A stretch of DNA of 32,092 bases. It comes from an uncultured Schlesneria sp. (lineage in GTDB: Bacteria; Planctomycetota; Planctomycetia; Planctomycetales; Planctomycetaceae). The stretch is taken from positions 1 through 32,092 of the forward strand of contig CAIWEX010000528.1 of assembly GCA_903911795.1 (NCBI GenBank). Reading direction: 5' to 3'. This document shows positions 8,729 through 17,867 of the stretch, one piece after another (position 1 is the stretch's first letter; each line of letters starts with the position of its first letter). Made by a program: the position numbers and the translations under genes. The notes below the pieces were generated by a model that ran no database searches, was not told the DNA's origin, and saw only the letters and a list, made by a program, of their open reading frames with translations.

Positions 8729-10210
8729 ATGCTGATCACCTGTGTGATTCTGTACATGGTCGCAACGATTGCCGTGGGCCTCTACGCATCAAGCCGCGTG
8801 CATAGTGCGAAAGATTTCATGGTTGCCGGGCGGTCACTCCCCTTATACATGAGCTTTGCCTGTGTTTTTGCGACCTGGTTTGGCGCGGAAACCGTCTTGT
8901 CAGTCTCCGCCAAGTTCGCAGACAAAGGATTGAGCCACGTCTCGGGAGATCCGTTTGGTGCCTCGTTCTGCCTGCTGCTTGTCGGATTTTTCTTTGCTCG
9001 GACATTTTATCGCCTGGAACTGCTGACCATTGGTGACTACTACCACTTGCGGTACGGGAAATTTGTAGAAGTCGTCACCTCACTGGGAATTGCCAGTTCG
9101 TACCTTGGTTGGACGAGTGCCCAATTGTCGGCGCTGGGACTGGTGATCAATGTCCTGTTCCCAAAAATTTCGCTGAATGAATCGATCATGATTGGTGCGG
9201 CCATTGTCACCGTCTATACCTTGTTCGGTGGGATGTGGTCAGTGGCGTTGACGGACGTCATTCAGACCGCAGCCATCGTGATTGGTCTGATCATCGTCGC
9301 CGTGTTGATGGGAAATCTTGCTGGCGGATTCGACGTCGTCCTGTCCGAAGCTCACAAGCAGGGAAAACTCAACCTCTTCCCGAAGGCATCTGCTGCGGCG
9401 TGGATGATCTTCATCGGTGAATTCATCACGATGTCGCTGGGATCAATTCCTCAGCAGGATGTGTTCCAGCGAGTCACGAGTGCAAAGGATGAACGAACGG
9501 CCTTCATCGGCACGATTGCCGGCGGCATGTTCTACTTTGCGTTTGCGTTCGTGCCGATGTTTATCGCGTTCTCAGCAACAGTGATCGACCCCAGTTACAT
9601 TGAAGCCTTCGGCGGAGACACACCCCGGGAAGTTCAGAAACTCCTTCCAACACTGGTCTTGGATAAGACACCGATCTGGTGCCAGATTCTGTTCTTCGGA
9701 GCGGTCTTGTCGGCAATTCTTTCGACCGCCAGCGGCACATTACTAGCCCCGGCAAGTATCCTCACCGAAAATGTGCTGCAGCAGTTCACCAAACATTTCA
9801 GTGACCGAACAATGTTGTGGCTCTTGCGAGCCGTTCTCGTCACTGTGGCGATCATTTCGACACTGATTTCAACTAACACTGACAAATCGATGTACGAAAT
9901 GGTCGAAAGCGGATACAGCGTGACGCTGGTTGTCGCGTTCATCCCGCTCGCATGCGGAGTCTATTGGCGCCGGGCAACAACTCAGGGAGCCGTCTTTTCG
10001 ATCCTGTTGGGCCTCCCCGCCTGGATCGGATTCAGTTTTCTGCATGCCGTAGATAAAGAATTGTGGCGTTGTATTCCACCACAACTCGTCGGACTGGCAG
10101 GGTCCGCGATCGGTATGGTGGCTGGATCGCTGATGCCACCCTGGATCAAACACACTCAACCGGACCATGCCGAAGTGATTAACAAACGTCGAGTCTCGAC
10201 AGGACACTAA
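8729..10210 (+). CDS. Sodium:solute symporter family transporter
   Basis: A 493-residue SSS-family membrane transporter, clearly different from the one at 1262-2908. The N-terminus is typical: ITCVILYMVATIAVGLYASS, then SAKDFMVAGRSLPLYMSFAC, and the unwound-helix region FATWFGAETVLSVSAK. Around twelve to thirteen hydrophobic helices run to residue 470, including LFGGMWSVALTDVIQTAAIV, which is characteristic of the family. The start ATG at 8729 follows GTTGAAGG immediately and GTTGGAG slightly farther away. The substrate cannot be predicted from sequence alone. It is separated by 97 bases from the ybeY cluster and by 64 bases from the next gene on the same strand, so it could be transcribed on its own or with the cytochrome gene. 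Confidence 0.9.
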   Translation: MLITCVILYMVATIAVGLYASSRVHSAKDFMVAGRSLPLYMSFACVFATWFGAETVLSVSAKFADKGLSHVSGDPFGASFCLLLVGFFFARTFYRLELLTIGDYYHLRYGKFVEVVTSLGIASSYLGWTSAQLSALGLVINVLFPKISLNESIMIGAAIVTVYTLFGGMWSVALTDVIQTAAIVIGLIIVAVLMGNLAGGFDVVLSEAHKQGKLNLFPKASAAAWMIFIGEFITMSLGSIPQQDVFQRVTSAKDERTAFIGTIAGGMFYFAFAFVPMFIAFSATVIDPSYIEAFGGDTPREVQKLLPTLVLDKTPIWCQILFFGAVLSAILSTASGTLLAPASILTENVLQQFTKHFSDRTMLWLLRAVLVTVAIISTLISTNTDKSMYEMVESGYSVTLVVAFIPLACGVYWRRATTQGAVFSILLGLPAWIGFSFLHAVDKELWRCIPPQLVGLAGSAIGMVAGSLMPPWIKHTQPDHAEVINKRRVSTGH

Positions 10211-10274
10211 AAAACGACGGGCCTGTCCGGAACCGCTGGAAGAAGACCATTTCACCGAATCGAGGGAGCTTACA

Positions 10275-12062
10275 ATGGACTCAGTCAGGATTCTCTCGGC
10301 GATCACATTACTTTCGCTCACAGGATACGCTCAGGCGGCCGAGGAACTGAACCGCAGCCCTGTGGCACTGGCCGTGGCAGAGGGAGGCAAGTACTGCCTG
10401 ACAGCAAACCACACCAGTGGTTCTGTCAGCCTGGTCGATCTCGATTCAGGGCGAGTTCTCCATGAACTGGCAGTTGGCAATGGGCCCGCCGATGTCGCCT
10501 GGATCGATGGGAAGACGGCGGTCGTCAGCCTGCTGCACGACGATCAACTCGCCATCGTGAAGCAATCTGGCGATTCACTCACTCTGAATCGAAAGTTGTT
10601 AATCGGGGATGAACCTCGCGGACTGGCTCTTTCGAAGGACCGGCGCACTGTCTATGTTGCGCTGGGGGGCGACGATGCGATCGCGGTCGTTGATTTGACA
10701 TCAAAAGAGGCCCCGGTCACGACCTTGCCCGCTGGAGGAATCCCGAAGACGGTCCGCATTTCGCCAGATGGACGCTGGCTCGTGGCCTGCAGCGCCGTTC
10801 CTGCTGCCGTTTACGTCTATGACCTCGACAATCGGCAACTCGTCAGCGAACGCCGCTTGTTCGATGGCGCATTTAACCCTGGGGTCCCCGCAATTACTGC
10901 GGATTCTGGATTGCTGGTAATGCCGCACGCGGTGAATCGCGAATTCTCGGTGACTCCCCAGATGATTGATATCGGCTGGGTGATCGACAACCGCATTTCG
11001 AAACTGCCGCTTCCCGACGGTGAACCAAGCAGTCAGAAACAACTGGGACTCGACATCCGCGGAGAAGCGGTCGGGGACGCTTACGCAGCCGCTTTCACAA
11101 CAGACGAATCGCGTCTGGTTGTTTCCTGCGGTGGAACTCACGAACTGTTGATCATCGACTTTGCCTCAATCCCCTGGCCGAAGGGAGATCCGGGTGATTT
11201 CCTTCCCGCAGCGATGCAGAAGGATAAATCAAAGTATCGCCGGATCAAGCTGGGTGGTCGCCCGCAGGGACTTGCCATCACTGGCGAACAAACGGTCGCC
11301 GTCGCCAATTACCTCGACAACAGCGTGCAGGTGGTCGATTTCGGTAGCGGCAAGGTGACGCAGACCATCGCCTTGGGCGGCCCTGCCGAGCCAGATGTCG
11401 TGCGACTGGGTGAGGCAATTTTCTATGACGCTGAACGCTCGATGCATTCCTGGTTCAGTTGTCACACCTGCCATCCCGATGGGCATACCGCAGCACAAGT
11501 CTTTGACACACGCAATGACCGCAGCTATGGCACACCCAAGCTGACTCCTTCCTTGCGCGGCGTCGCCGACACCGGCCCCTGGACGTGGCATGGCTGGCAG
11601 ACAGACCTTCACGACGCGATGAAGCGATCGCTGTCCGAGAGCATGGCTACGAAACAGCCGATTACTGACGAAGATGCGACAGCAATGGTGGCATACTTGA
11701 AAACGCTGAAGCACCCGGTGAACCCGCGCATTAACAGCAGCGACCCTGTTTTGACGGGAAAACTTGCTCGCGGCAAAGCGTTGTTCTCAGGGAAAGCGGG
11801 ATGCGCAACGTGCCATCAAGGAAACGAGTTTACCTCGGACGAGACCTTCGATGGCAAAGTCGAAGATCGAAAAGATCGCGATCTCAAATACAATCCGCCA
11901 ACGCTACGCGGTGTCGCATCACGACGACGGTTCCTGCACACAGGAAAGGCCCGCAGTCTGGAAGCGGTCCTGTCCAAGCACCACCGCCCTGAAGATCTGG
12001 TCGGTGAATCACTGACCGACGAAGAGCGAGACGCCATCGTCGAATACCTGAAATCGCTCTAG
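10275..12062 (+). CDS. Secreted YVTN beta-propeller / di-haem c-type cytochrome fusion
   Basis: A 595-residue exported protein. A signal peptide (ILSAITLLSLTGYAQA, cut near residue 21-22) is followed by a beta-propeller of YVTN/lactonase-type repeats at about 25-365 (for example SVSLVDLDSGRVLHELAVGN and VRISPDGRWLVAC). The C-terminal 220 residues are cytochrome-like with two CxxCH haem sites, SCHTCHPDGHT near 396-401 and GCATCHQG near 509-515, in a layout like cytochrome c peroxidase/MauG proteins (RGVADTGPWTWHGWQ, LARGKALFSG). The likely role is periplasmic electron transfer or oxidation; the substrate is unknown. The ATG has a good Shine-Dalgarno (GAGGGAG). Such fusions are frequent in planctomycetes (family knowledge). 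Confidence 0.88.
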   Translation: MDSVRILSAITLLSLTGYAQAAEELNRSPVALAVAEGGKYCLTANHTSGSVSLVDLDSGRVLHELAVGNGPADVAWIDGKTAVVSLLHDDQLAIVKQSGDSLTLNRKLLIGDEPRGLALSKDRRTVYVALGGDDAIAVVDLTSKEAPVTTLPAGGIPKTVRISPDGRWLVACSAVPAAVYVYDLDNRQLVSERRLFDGAFNPGVPAITADSGLLVMPHAVNREFSVTPQMIDIGWVIDNRISKLPLPDGEPSSQKQLGLDIRGEAVGDAYAAAFTTDESRLVVSCGGTHELLIIDFASIPWPKGDPGDFLPAAMQKDKSKYRRIKLGGRPQGLAITGEQTVAVANYLDNSVQVVDFGSGKVTQTIALGGPAEPDVVRLGEAIFYDAERSMHSWFSCHTCHPDGHTAAQVFDTRNDRSYGTPKLTPSLRGVADTGPWTWHGWQTDLHDAMKRSLSESMATKQPITDEDATAMVAYLKTLKHPVNPRINSSDPVLTGKLARGKALFSGKAGCATCHQGNEFTSDETFDGKVEDRKDRDLKYNPPTLRGVASRRRFLHTGKARSLEAVLSKHHRPEDLVGESLTDEERDAIVEYLKSL

Positions 12063-12144
12063 AAACGATTTCAATCGACAAACGTCGGATTTCGCAGGGC
12101 GAGAACCGACATTTCAAAACTGAATTCTACGAGAAAACTGTTCC

Positions 12145-14232
12145 ATGACCGACGACCTCCAACTGATCAACAACCCGCTTCTCGCGACCTCTGGACTGCC
12201 CGACTTTGCAGCGATCCGCCCCAGTCGCATCGTTCCCGCCGTTCAGCGAGTCCTGTCGGACGCTGCAAAGCGACTTGAGGATATCGAACGTAACCTGGCG
12301 CCAACGTGGGAAGGAACAATTGGACGGCTCGAAGAATTGGACCCGCCATTCGAATACGGTTGGAAACCTGTTGGACATCTCTTCGGGGTCATGAACTCAG
12401 ACGAATTGCGTACTGCATACGAGACCGTGCTACCGGAAGTTGTTCAGTTCGGACTTCGGTCCAGCCAAAGTGAACCAATCTACCGAGCCTTGAAGGGATT
12501 GAAAGAAGGTGCCGCATGGCAATCGCTTTCAGAGCCACAGCGGCGGATCGTGTCAGACCGAATCAAGAGTGCCGAACTCTCAGGGATCGCACTCACGGGC
12601 GAAAACCGCGAACGATTTAATGCGATTGAACAGGAATTGTCGCAACTGGCGACAGACTTCTCGAACCATGTTTTGGATGCAACACGAGCGTTCGGACTCG
12701 AAATCACCAGCGCCGCCGATGCCGAAGGATGGCCCAGCACGCTGCGGAACCAGGGCTCTCGTTCGTGGAATACTGCGAATCCTGATGCGCAAACGAAGGC
12801 AACTCCTGAAGCAGGGCCATGGCGAGTCACGCTGGAAGCATCACTGTTTACTCCGTTTATGGAGCACTGCGGAAATCGCGAACTTCGTGAACAACTTTAC
12901 AGGGCGTTCGTGACCCGAGCCTCGTTCGGGACCGTCGACAATAGTCCACTGATTCCAAAAATTCTGAGCTTGCGACTCGAAAAGAGTCGGCTGCTGGGAT
13001 ACCAAAACTTTGCTGAAGTGAGCCTAGCGCGGAAGATGGCTCCCAGTGTCGATGCCGTGCGTCAAATGTTCCGCCAATTGCGCGACGCTTCCTGGGATGC
13101 TGCGGTGCGTGACATTGATGACATCAAGGCACTGAAGGCGTCTCGCGGCGACACGACTGAACTGAAAGCGTGGGATGTCCCGTATTGGGCTGAACGATTA
13201 CGCGAAGAACGATATTCGTATACCGACGACGAACTGCGCCCGTATTTTCCCTTCGAAACAGTTCTGGATGGATTGTTCAAGCTGTTGACGCGGTTGTTTG
13301 GAGTAACCGTTCATCAGGTTTCAAAAGGAATCAGCGTCTGGCACCCTGATGTCCGATACTATGAAGTCCACGATGAAAGTGGAGCCAAGATCGCGGCCTT
13401 CTTTCTCGATCCCTATTCGCGCCCGGAAAACAAACGAAGCGGTGCGTGGATGGACGACTGTCTTGGTCGTCGCAAAATCGGAGATCGAATCCAGCTTCCT
13501 GTTGCTCACCTCGTCTGCAACCAGACACCCCCACATGGCGACACTCCGAGCTTGATGTCATTCCGGGAAGTCGAAACCTTGTTCCATGAAATGGGTCATG
13601 GCCTGCAGCACATGCTGACCCGAGTCGACTTCGCAGACGCTGCGGGAATCAACGGCATTGAATGGGATGCCGTCGAATTGCCCAGTCAGTTCATGGAGAA
13701 CTGGTGCTATCACCGCCCGACACTACTGAGCCTGACAGGCCACTTCAAAACCGGCGAGCCGCTCCCTGAAGCTCTCTTCGAAAAAATCCGTGCTGCGAAG
13801 AACTACCGTGCGGGCTCAATGATGCTGCGTCAATTGCTGTTTGGCATGACAGACATCGCCCTGCATTCCGACTACGATCCGGCAGGGAATGAATCTGCTC
13901 ACGACGTGAATCGTCGCCTTAGCGAGCAGACCAGCGTGCTGCCACTCCTACCTGAAGATCGTTCACTTTGTTCGTTCCAGCACATTTTCAGTGGAGGGTA
14001 TGCCGCCGGGTATTACAGCTATAAATGGTCCGAAATCCTCAGCGCGGATGCATTTTCCGCTTTCGAAGAAGTCGGCTTGGACAACGAGGCCAAAGTCGCA
14101 GAAACGGGACGTCGGTTCCGCGACACAGTACTTGCGCTGGGCGGAGGCTGTCACCCGATGGAAGTCTTCCGGGCTTTCCGAGGACGCGAACCTGAAGTCG
14201 ATGCACTGCTGAAACATTCCGGGCTGAGTTGA
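12145..14232 (+). CDS. prlC: Oligopeptidase A (M3 family zinc metallopeptidase)
   Basis: A 695-residue cytoplasmic M3 metallopeptidase that degrades short peptides, including cleaved signal peptides in E. coli. The catalytic zinc site is FHEMGHGLQH at about residues 480-489, with the downstream glutamate ligand region GINGIEWDAVELPSQFMENW about 26 residues later. The N-terminal half carries the usual helical pattern (LLGYQNFAEVSLARKMAPSV), and the C-terminus has the closing signature HIFSGGYAAGYYSYKWSEI. Length is close to the E. coli enzyme. It starts 82 bases after the cytochrome gene, with only a weak Shine-Dalgarno. It ends 18 bases from the convergent Rpn-type pseudogene. Confidence 0.93.
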   Translation: MTDDLQLINNPLLATSGLPDFAAIRPSRIVPAVQRVLSDAAKRLEDIERNLAPTWEGTIGRLEELDPPFEYGWKPVGHLFGVMNSDELRTAYETVLPEVVQFGLRSSQSEPIYRALKGLKEGAAWQSLSEPQRRIVSDRIKSAELSGIALTGENRERFNAIEQELSQLATDFSNHVLDATRAFGLEITSAADAEGWPSTLRNQGSRSWNTANPDAQTKATPEAGPWRVTLEASLFTPFMEHCGNRELREQLYRAFVTRASFGTVDNSPLIPKILSLRLEKSRLLGYQNFAEVSLARKMAPSVDAVRQMFRQLRDASWDAAVRDIDDIKALKASRGDTTELKAWDVPYWAERLREERYSYTDDELRPYFPFETVLDGLFKLLTRLFGVTVHQVSKGISVWHPDVRYYEVHDESGAKIAAFFLDPYSRPENKRSGAWMDDCLGRRKIGDRIQLPVAHLVCNQTPPHGDTPSLMSFREVETLFHEMGHGLQHMLTRVDFADAAGINGIEWDAVELPSQFMENWCYHRPTLLSLTGHFKTGEPLPEALFEKIRAAKNYRAGSMMLRQLLFGMTDIALHSDYDPAGNESAHDVNRRLSEQTSVLPLLPEDRSLCSFQHIFSGGYAAGYYSYKWSEILSADAFSAFEEVGLDNEAKVAETGRRFRDTVLALGGGCHPMEVFRAFRGREPEVDALLKHSGLS

Positions 14233-14250
14233 ATATGCCTGGCCGCCCGA

Positions 14251-15190
14251 TCAGTTTGCGTGTCGACTGCGAAGTTGAAGGCGAAGCTGCTCGCATAGCT
14301 CAGCCAGTTGTCCGAAGTCAAAATCGGACAACTGGTCATGCAGAGGCTCGGTAATGCCGAGTAATTCTTGAAACGTCTTGATCCGACCGATCAATTCGCC
14401 ACGTTTTTCCCCTTCCTTCAAACCCTCCTTCAAACCAGCCTGCAATCCTTCGTCCCGGCCTTTCAACGCACCTTCCTGAAGAGCTTCAATACGCGTGCTT
14501 TCCAACCGTGACACTTCGTCCATTTGGTACTTCAGGCGCGAAATGTAGTGATCCATTTGTTCCGGTGTTTTCTTGATCACTTCCAATACTCCTGCTGCTT
14601 CGGCGAACTCGGACTCAGGAAATATTTCCCGAATCTCTTCTATTGTCAGCTTGTCCGCATTCAAAAGGAAATAGGCCCATTGTTGCTCGACTGTGGCCGT
14701 CGACAGATTCTCGCGAGTCACCGCCAACTTCGTCAATTCCAGGAGGTGAACCTGCAGGTCGTCGGTCAGGACATTTCCAAATGGATCGCGCAACCGGAAA
14801 TCGATATGCAGATGCGGTATTTCTTTAAAAAGCGGCTTGTCCAATACGCAAATGACGATCGCAGGCAACAGTTCGTGATATCGATCACCTTCACGCATCT
14901 GTTCGACGTAAAGACGGGCATCGTAAAACGCAAGACGCTAACGCAACCCTGAGGGAACGGACGTCTGCATTTCGATGTTAAACTTCCGGCCTTTTTCGTC
15001 CTTTGCCAAAATATCCAGAACGAGCCATTTATCGCCATCAAAATTGGGACCGACGATTGGATTCAGGATTTCGATACTGGTGATTTTCGACTTTTCACCC
15101 AGTATTGCGTTCAGAAAATGAATTGTGACCCGCTCGTGCCCGCATCAGTTTAAACGCAAAGTCAACAAGCGGGCTGATTCCAAGGGGCAC
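14251..15190 (-). pseudogene. Rpn-family recombination-promoting nuclease (PD-(D/E)XK), degraded
   Basis: The minus strand encodes a member of the Rpn / 'PD-(D/E)XK nuclease family transposase' group in three pieces. A GTG at 15190-15188 with a perfect Shine-Dalgarno (GAGGAGG) starts VPLGISPLVDFAFKLM. Near 15142 the sense moves to another frame and continues GHERVTIHFLNAILGEKS, consistent with a small deletion. The nuclease core follows (NFDGDKWLVLDILAKDEKG, KFNIEMQTSVPSGLR), including the D...ExQ catalytic pattern. A TAG at 14940-14938 then interrupts it where the family normally has Gln or Lys, after which RLAFYDARLYVEQMREGDRY continues in the same frame to 14251. The C-terminus has the typical repeated KEG pattern (GLKEGLKEGEKRGELIGR). 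Two independent lesions make a functional full-length product unlikely. An internal ATG at 14898 could give only a C-terminal fragment. Confidence 0.85.
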
Positions 15191-15265
15191 GCGAACACCT
15201 CCTCAAAACACCGTTCGACTCTTTAGTTCCGATTGAAGCAAATCACCGATTTCTCACTGGACTCA

Positions 15266-16108
15266 TTAGAACCCGGCAGCAGGAGCGGCGGTTGCGGGAC
15301 CGGAAGTCCCCTTATCCTTGGGAGGCGTCCTGGTGATCTGGAAGTGATCCAGCATCATCGCCGTTCGTTCAGGGATCTTTTCCTGTGACGATACGCTTTC
15401 TGGAATTGCAAGCAGAATAATTCCCTGGATATCACCGTTGTTCATTTTTCGGTACATCGTAAATGTGTAATTCACTGTCGCTTCACGTTCTGCCGTCTTG
15501 AGCTTGATGGCCTTCGGATGGAACTCGAAGACGCTATAGGTCGCCTCAGGAATATACGTCCCCTTCTTGGGATGTGATTCGATGATCGGATTCTCGAGCT
15601 TGTCGTTTGGAATCGGATCGTCCAACGCATCTCCGACCAGTTGCACCATCTGGTCGCCGAACTTCAAGGCATCGTCGCCGGGGAAACTCCAGTAATTACT
15701 CAGCACATAAATGTAGCCCTTGCAAACTTCCGTGCTTCCGTCCGCCAGCGGAACCGTAAACGGTGCTTCCCACGCTCCCATCAGCCCCGCCGCGGGAAAC
15801 ACGAGATTCATAAAATCGGGTTGTCTCGGATCGACGGCAGGAAGTTCCTCGGTTCCATCTTCTTTCTTGACCGGGACAGGAGCGGGAATGTGTACAAACT
15901 GTTTCGGTACTCGCAGGCTCTCGACAATTCCGTTGAACCACTTGGGAGCAACATTCTGTTCAATGTTGTCCAAGTACTTGTAGTACGCTGCCGACTCCTT
16001 CAGCCGCAACTGATACTGATCGGCTCCGCATCCGAAACAAGCAAATGACAGCAACCCCACAAGGACCAATCGTCGATGATGAACTGTCGGCTCAAAGTTG
16101 TATGGCAT
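15266..16108 (-). CDS. Exported hypothetical protein, possible lipoprotein
   Basis: A 280-residue protein of unknown function. The N-terminus has positive residues (HHRR) and then a hydrophobic core, LVLVGLLSFACFGCG, followed by a Cys. This is a secretion signal that may be a lipoprotein one, though the residues before the Cys fit the lipobox poorly. The rest is soluble and mixed alpha/beta with no domain I recognise, and the last 20 residues are Pro/Ala-rich and disordered (TSGPATAAPAAGF). Internal segments such as YIYVLSNYWSFPGDDALKFG and TVNYTFTMYRKMNNGDIQG look like a structured domain. The start ATG at 16108 has a weak Shine-Dalgarno (AGGATT). It diverges from the efflux genes, with 296 bases between. 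Confidence 0.75.
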   Translation of the reverse strand: MPYNFEPTVHHRRLVLVGLLSFACFGCGADQYQLRLKESAAYYKYLDNIEQNVAPKWFNGIVESLRVPKQFVHIPAPVPVKKEDGTEELPAVDPRQPDFMNLVFPAAGLMGAWEAPFTVPLADGSTEVCKGYIYVLSNYWSFPGDDALKFGDQMVQLVGDALDDPIPNDKLENPIIESHPKKGTYIPEATYSVFEFHPKAIKLKTAEREATVNYTFTMYRKMNNGDIQGIILLAIPESVSSQEKIPERTAMMLDHFQITRTPPKDKGTSGPATAAPAAGF

Positions 16109-16404
16109 CGCGGCAATCCTGATTGCGAATTCGGCTATGGTGTGGGAGTGCGAATGTCGTGGTGACTCGCAAGATTGTCATCAAAGCAGTCCGGCAGGTC
16201 AATCAGCAACTACATCGATCTTCAGTGAAGTTTTCCCGGAACACAAAAAAGGATACAAACCAATACCCCGACACGATATCCTACTTGGTACATTCCACGA
16301 ATCTGGTGGCGCTGATGATGGCCGTTTTTCCAACTGCGACAGCGTAAACGGACGTCGTATCCCCACCTGTTTATCACTTTTAATCTCTCGACTGGAACTT
16401 CACG
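16109..16404. other. Divergent intergenic region upstream of efflux genes
   Basis: This gap must contain the promoters of the exported hypothetical (minus) and of the efflux operon (plus). It is locally A-rich at about 16230-16265. Open frames across it overlap the efflux start in a different phase and do not look coding. I found no clear operator palindrome or promoter pair, and no regulator gene is adjacent. Confidence 0.4.
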
Positions 16405-17739
16405 GTGCCGTTACAGAAATCACCTTGTTTACTTCCTGCACTTTGCTGTGTTGCTTCCCTTTTCCATTCCTCGATCGTTTGTGGGCAGGTACGTATTTCG
16501 CCCGTTGTCGTCGCACCCGTCACAGAGCGTTCTGTTGCCACCGGCCAGACGTTTGTCGGGACAGTGATGCCGGTCAAAAAAAGTTCGGTCGGGTCGGCGG
16601 TCGATGGCCGCGTGGCAGAATACCCGGTCAACGAAGGGGATCGTGTCACTAAGGGGCAGCCGCTGGCCAGGCTTTTGACCGAAACCATCAGCCTTTCGAT
16701 CACTGCGGCCGAAGCCGAACTGAAACTGCGAGAGGAAGAATTGCGCGAGCTGCAAAATGGCTGGCGCAAGGAAGAAATCTTGCAGGCAGCAGCTCGAATG
16801 GAAGTTGCTCGAGCCCGGCGTGATTATGCCGTCGCTCGAGCCAAGCGAACGGCACAACTGGTCGAGCGAGGTCAGTCTGGAACGCTCGATCAGTTAGAAG
16901 AAGATCGATCGATGTCCGTGGCTGCCGAACAACAGTACGAATCCGATCGGCTGGCGCTGGACTTGATGAAGCAGGGGCCACGACCGGAAAAAATCGAGCA
17001 GTCTCGTGCGAAAGTTGCCGAACAAACGGCGATCGTCAGCCAACTGCAGGACCAGTTGAAAAAACACACGATGATTTCCCCGTTCGATGGATACGTCGTT
17101 GCCGAGCGAACGGAAATCGGCGAATGGGTCACGCGAGGGCAGATCGTCGCCGAAGTGGTCTATCTCGATGAAGTCGACGTCGAGGCTCATGTTCTGGATA
17201 CCCAGATCGAACACGTCCGTCTCGGAGCATCCGTTCGCGTGGACGTCCCCGCCCTCAAATCCATGGTATTTGTCGGTGAGGTCAAAGTCATCACACCTCA
17301 GGCCGATGTCAGATCACGGACGTTCCCAGTCAAAGTGCGCATCAAGAATGTGATCCGGGAAGATGGTCCACTGCTGAAGGCAGGAATGCTGGCTCGAGCG
17401 GCTCTGCCAACCGGTGAACAACGTCAATCAACACTGGTGCCGAAGGATGCTATCGTCCTCGGTGGTCAATCGCCGATGGTCTGGATTGTCGGCCCCACGG
17501 ACGAAGCCGACCTGAAGGGGATCGATCCCAAGGGGCCAAAACCCGCTGGCAAGGTCCGCCCCGTCCCCGTCGAACTCGGTGTGGCACATGGGAACTGGAT
17601 CGCGGTCACGGGAGCATTAACGGTTGACCAGCAAGTTGTTGTCGTCGGGAATGAACGACTGCTTCCCGGTCAGTTGATCAGCGTGCTGGAAACGCGCAAG
17701 CCTCCCGAGACCGATTCATCGGCTGCTCCCGCCAAATGA
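16405..17739 (+). CDS. RND efflux membrane fusion protein (HlyD/AcrA family)
   Basis: A 444-residue periplasmic adaptor that would bridge the RND permease encoded next and an outer-membrane channel. It has a signal peptide at 1-27 (LLPALCCVASLFHSSIVCGQ), then the first half of the lipoyl-like domain (GRVAEYPVNEGDRVTKGQPLA). A long coiled-coil hairpin at about 90-205 is rich in Glu/Arg/Gln heptads, followed by the second lipoyl half (HTMISPFDGYVVAERTEIGE), a beta-barrel region and a membrane-proximal domain (AGMLARAALPTGE, VPKDAIVLGG). The GTG at 16405 is the best start before the signal peptide. The permease ATG lies 128 bases downstream on the same strand, so they form one transport unit. 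Confidence 0.9.
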   Translation: MPLQKSPCLLPALCCVASLFHSSIVCGQVRISPVVVAPVTERSVATGQTFVGTVMPVKKSSVGSAVDGRVAEYPVNEGDRVTKGQPLARLLTETISLSITAAEAELKLREEELRELQNGWRKEEILQAAARMEVARARRDYAVARAKRTAQLVERGQSGTLDQLEEDRSMSVAAEQQYESDRLALDLMKQGPRPEKIEQSRAKVAEQTAIVSQLQDQLKKHTMISPFDGYVVAERTEIGEWVTRGQIVAEVVYLDEVDVEAHVLDTQIEHVRLGASVRVDVPALKSMVFVGEVKVITPQADVRSRTFPVKVRIKNVIREDGPLLKAGMLARAALPTGEQRQSTLVPKDAIVLGGQSPMVWIVGPTDEADLKGIDPKGPKPAGKVRPVPVELGVAHGNWIAVTGALTVDQQVVVVGNERLLPGQLISVLETRKPPETDSSAAPAK

Positions 17740-17867
17740 TTGAACCCGTCAGGGGCAATCTTCTATGCCGCAGGCTTGAAGCCGCGCCCCAGTGTGACGG
17801 TCAGCCTGTTTGAAAACTGTTCCGCAAAATTCGACGTGATTTGCCTCTGGACTTTGGACACCGTTCG

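Noticed and set aside
14766-15041. 91-codon minus-strand frame
   Set aside because: Out of phase with the Rpn-type nuclease sequence, which is recognisable in the other frame across the same bases.
16098-16652. 184-codon plus-strand frame over the efflux start
   Set aside because: It overlaps the membrane fusion protein in another phase; composition is not protein-like.
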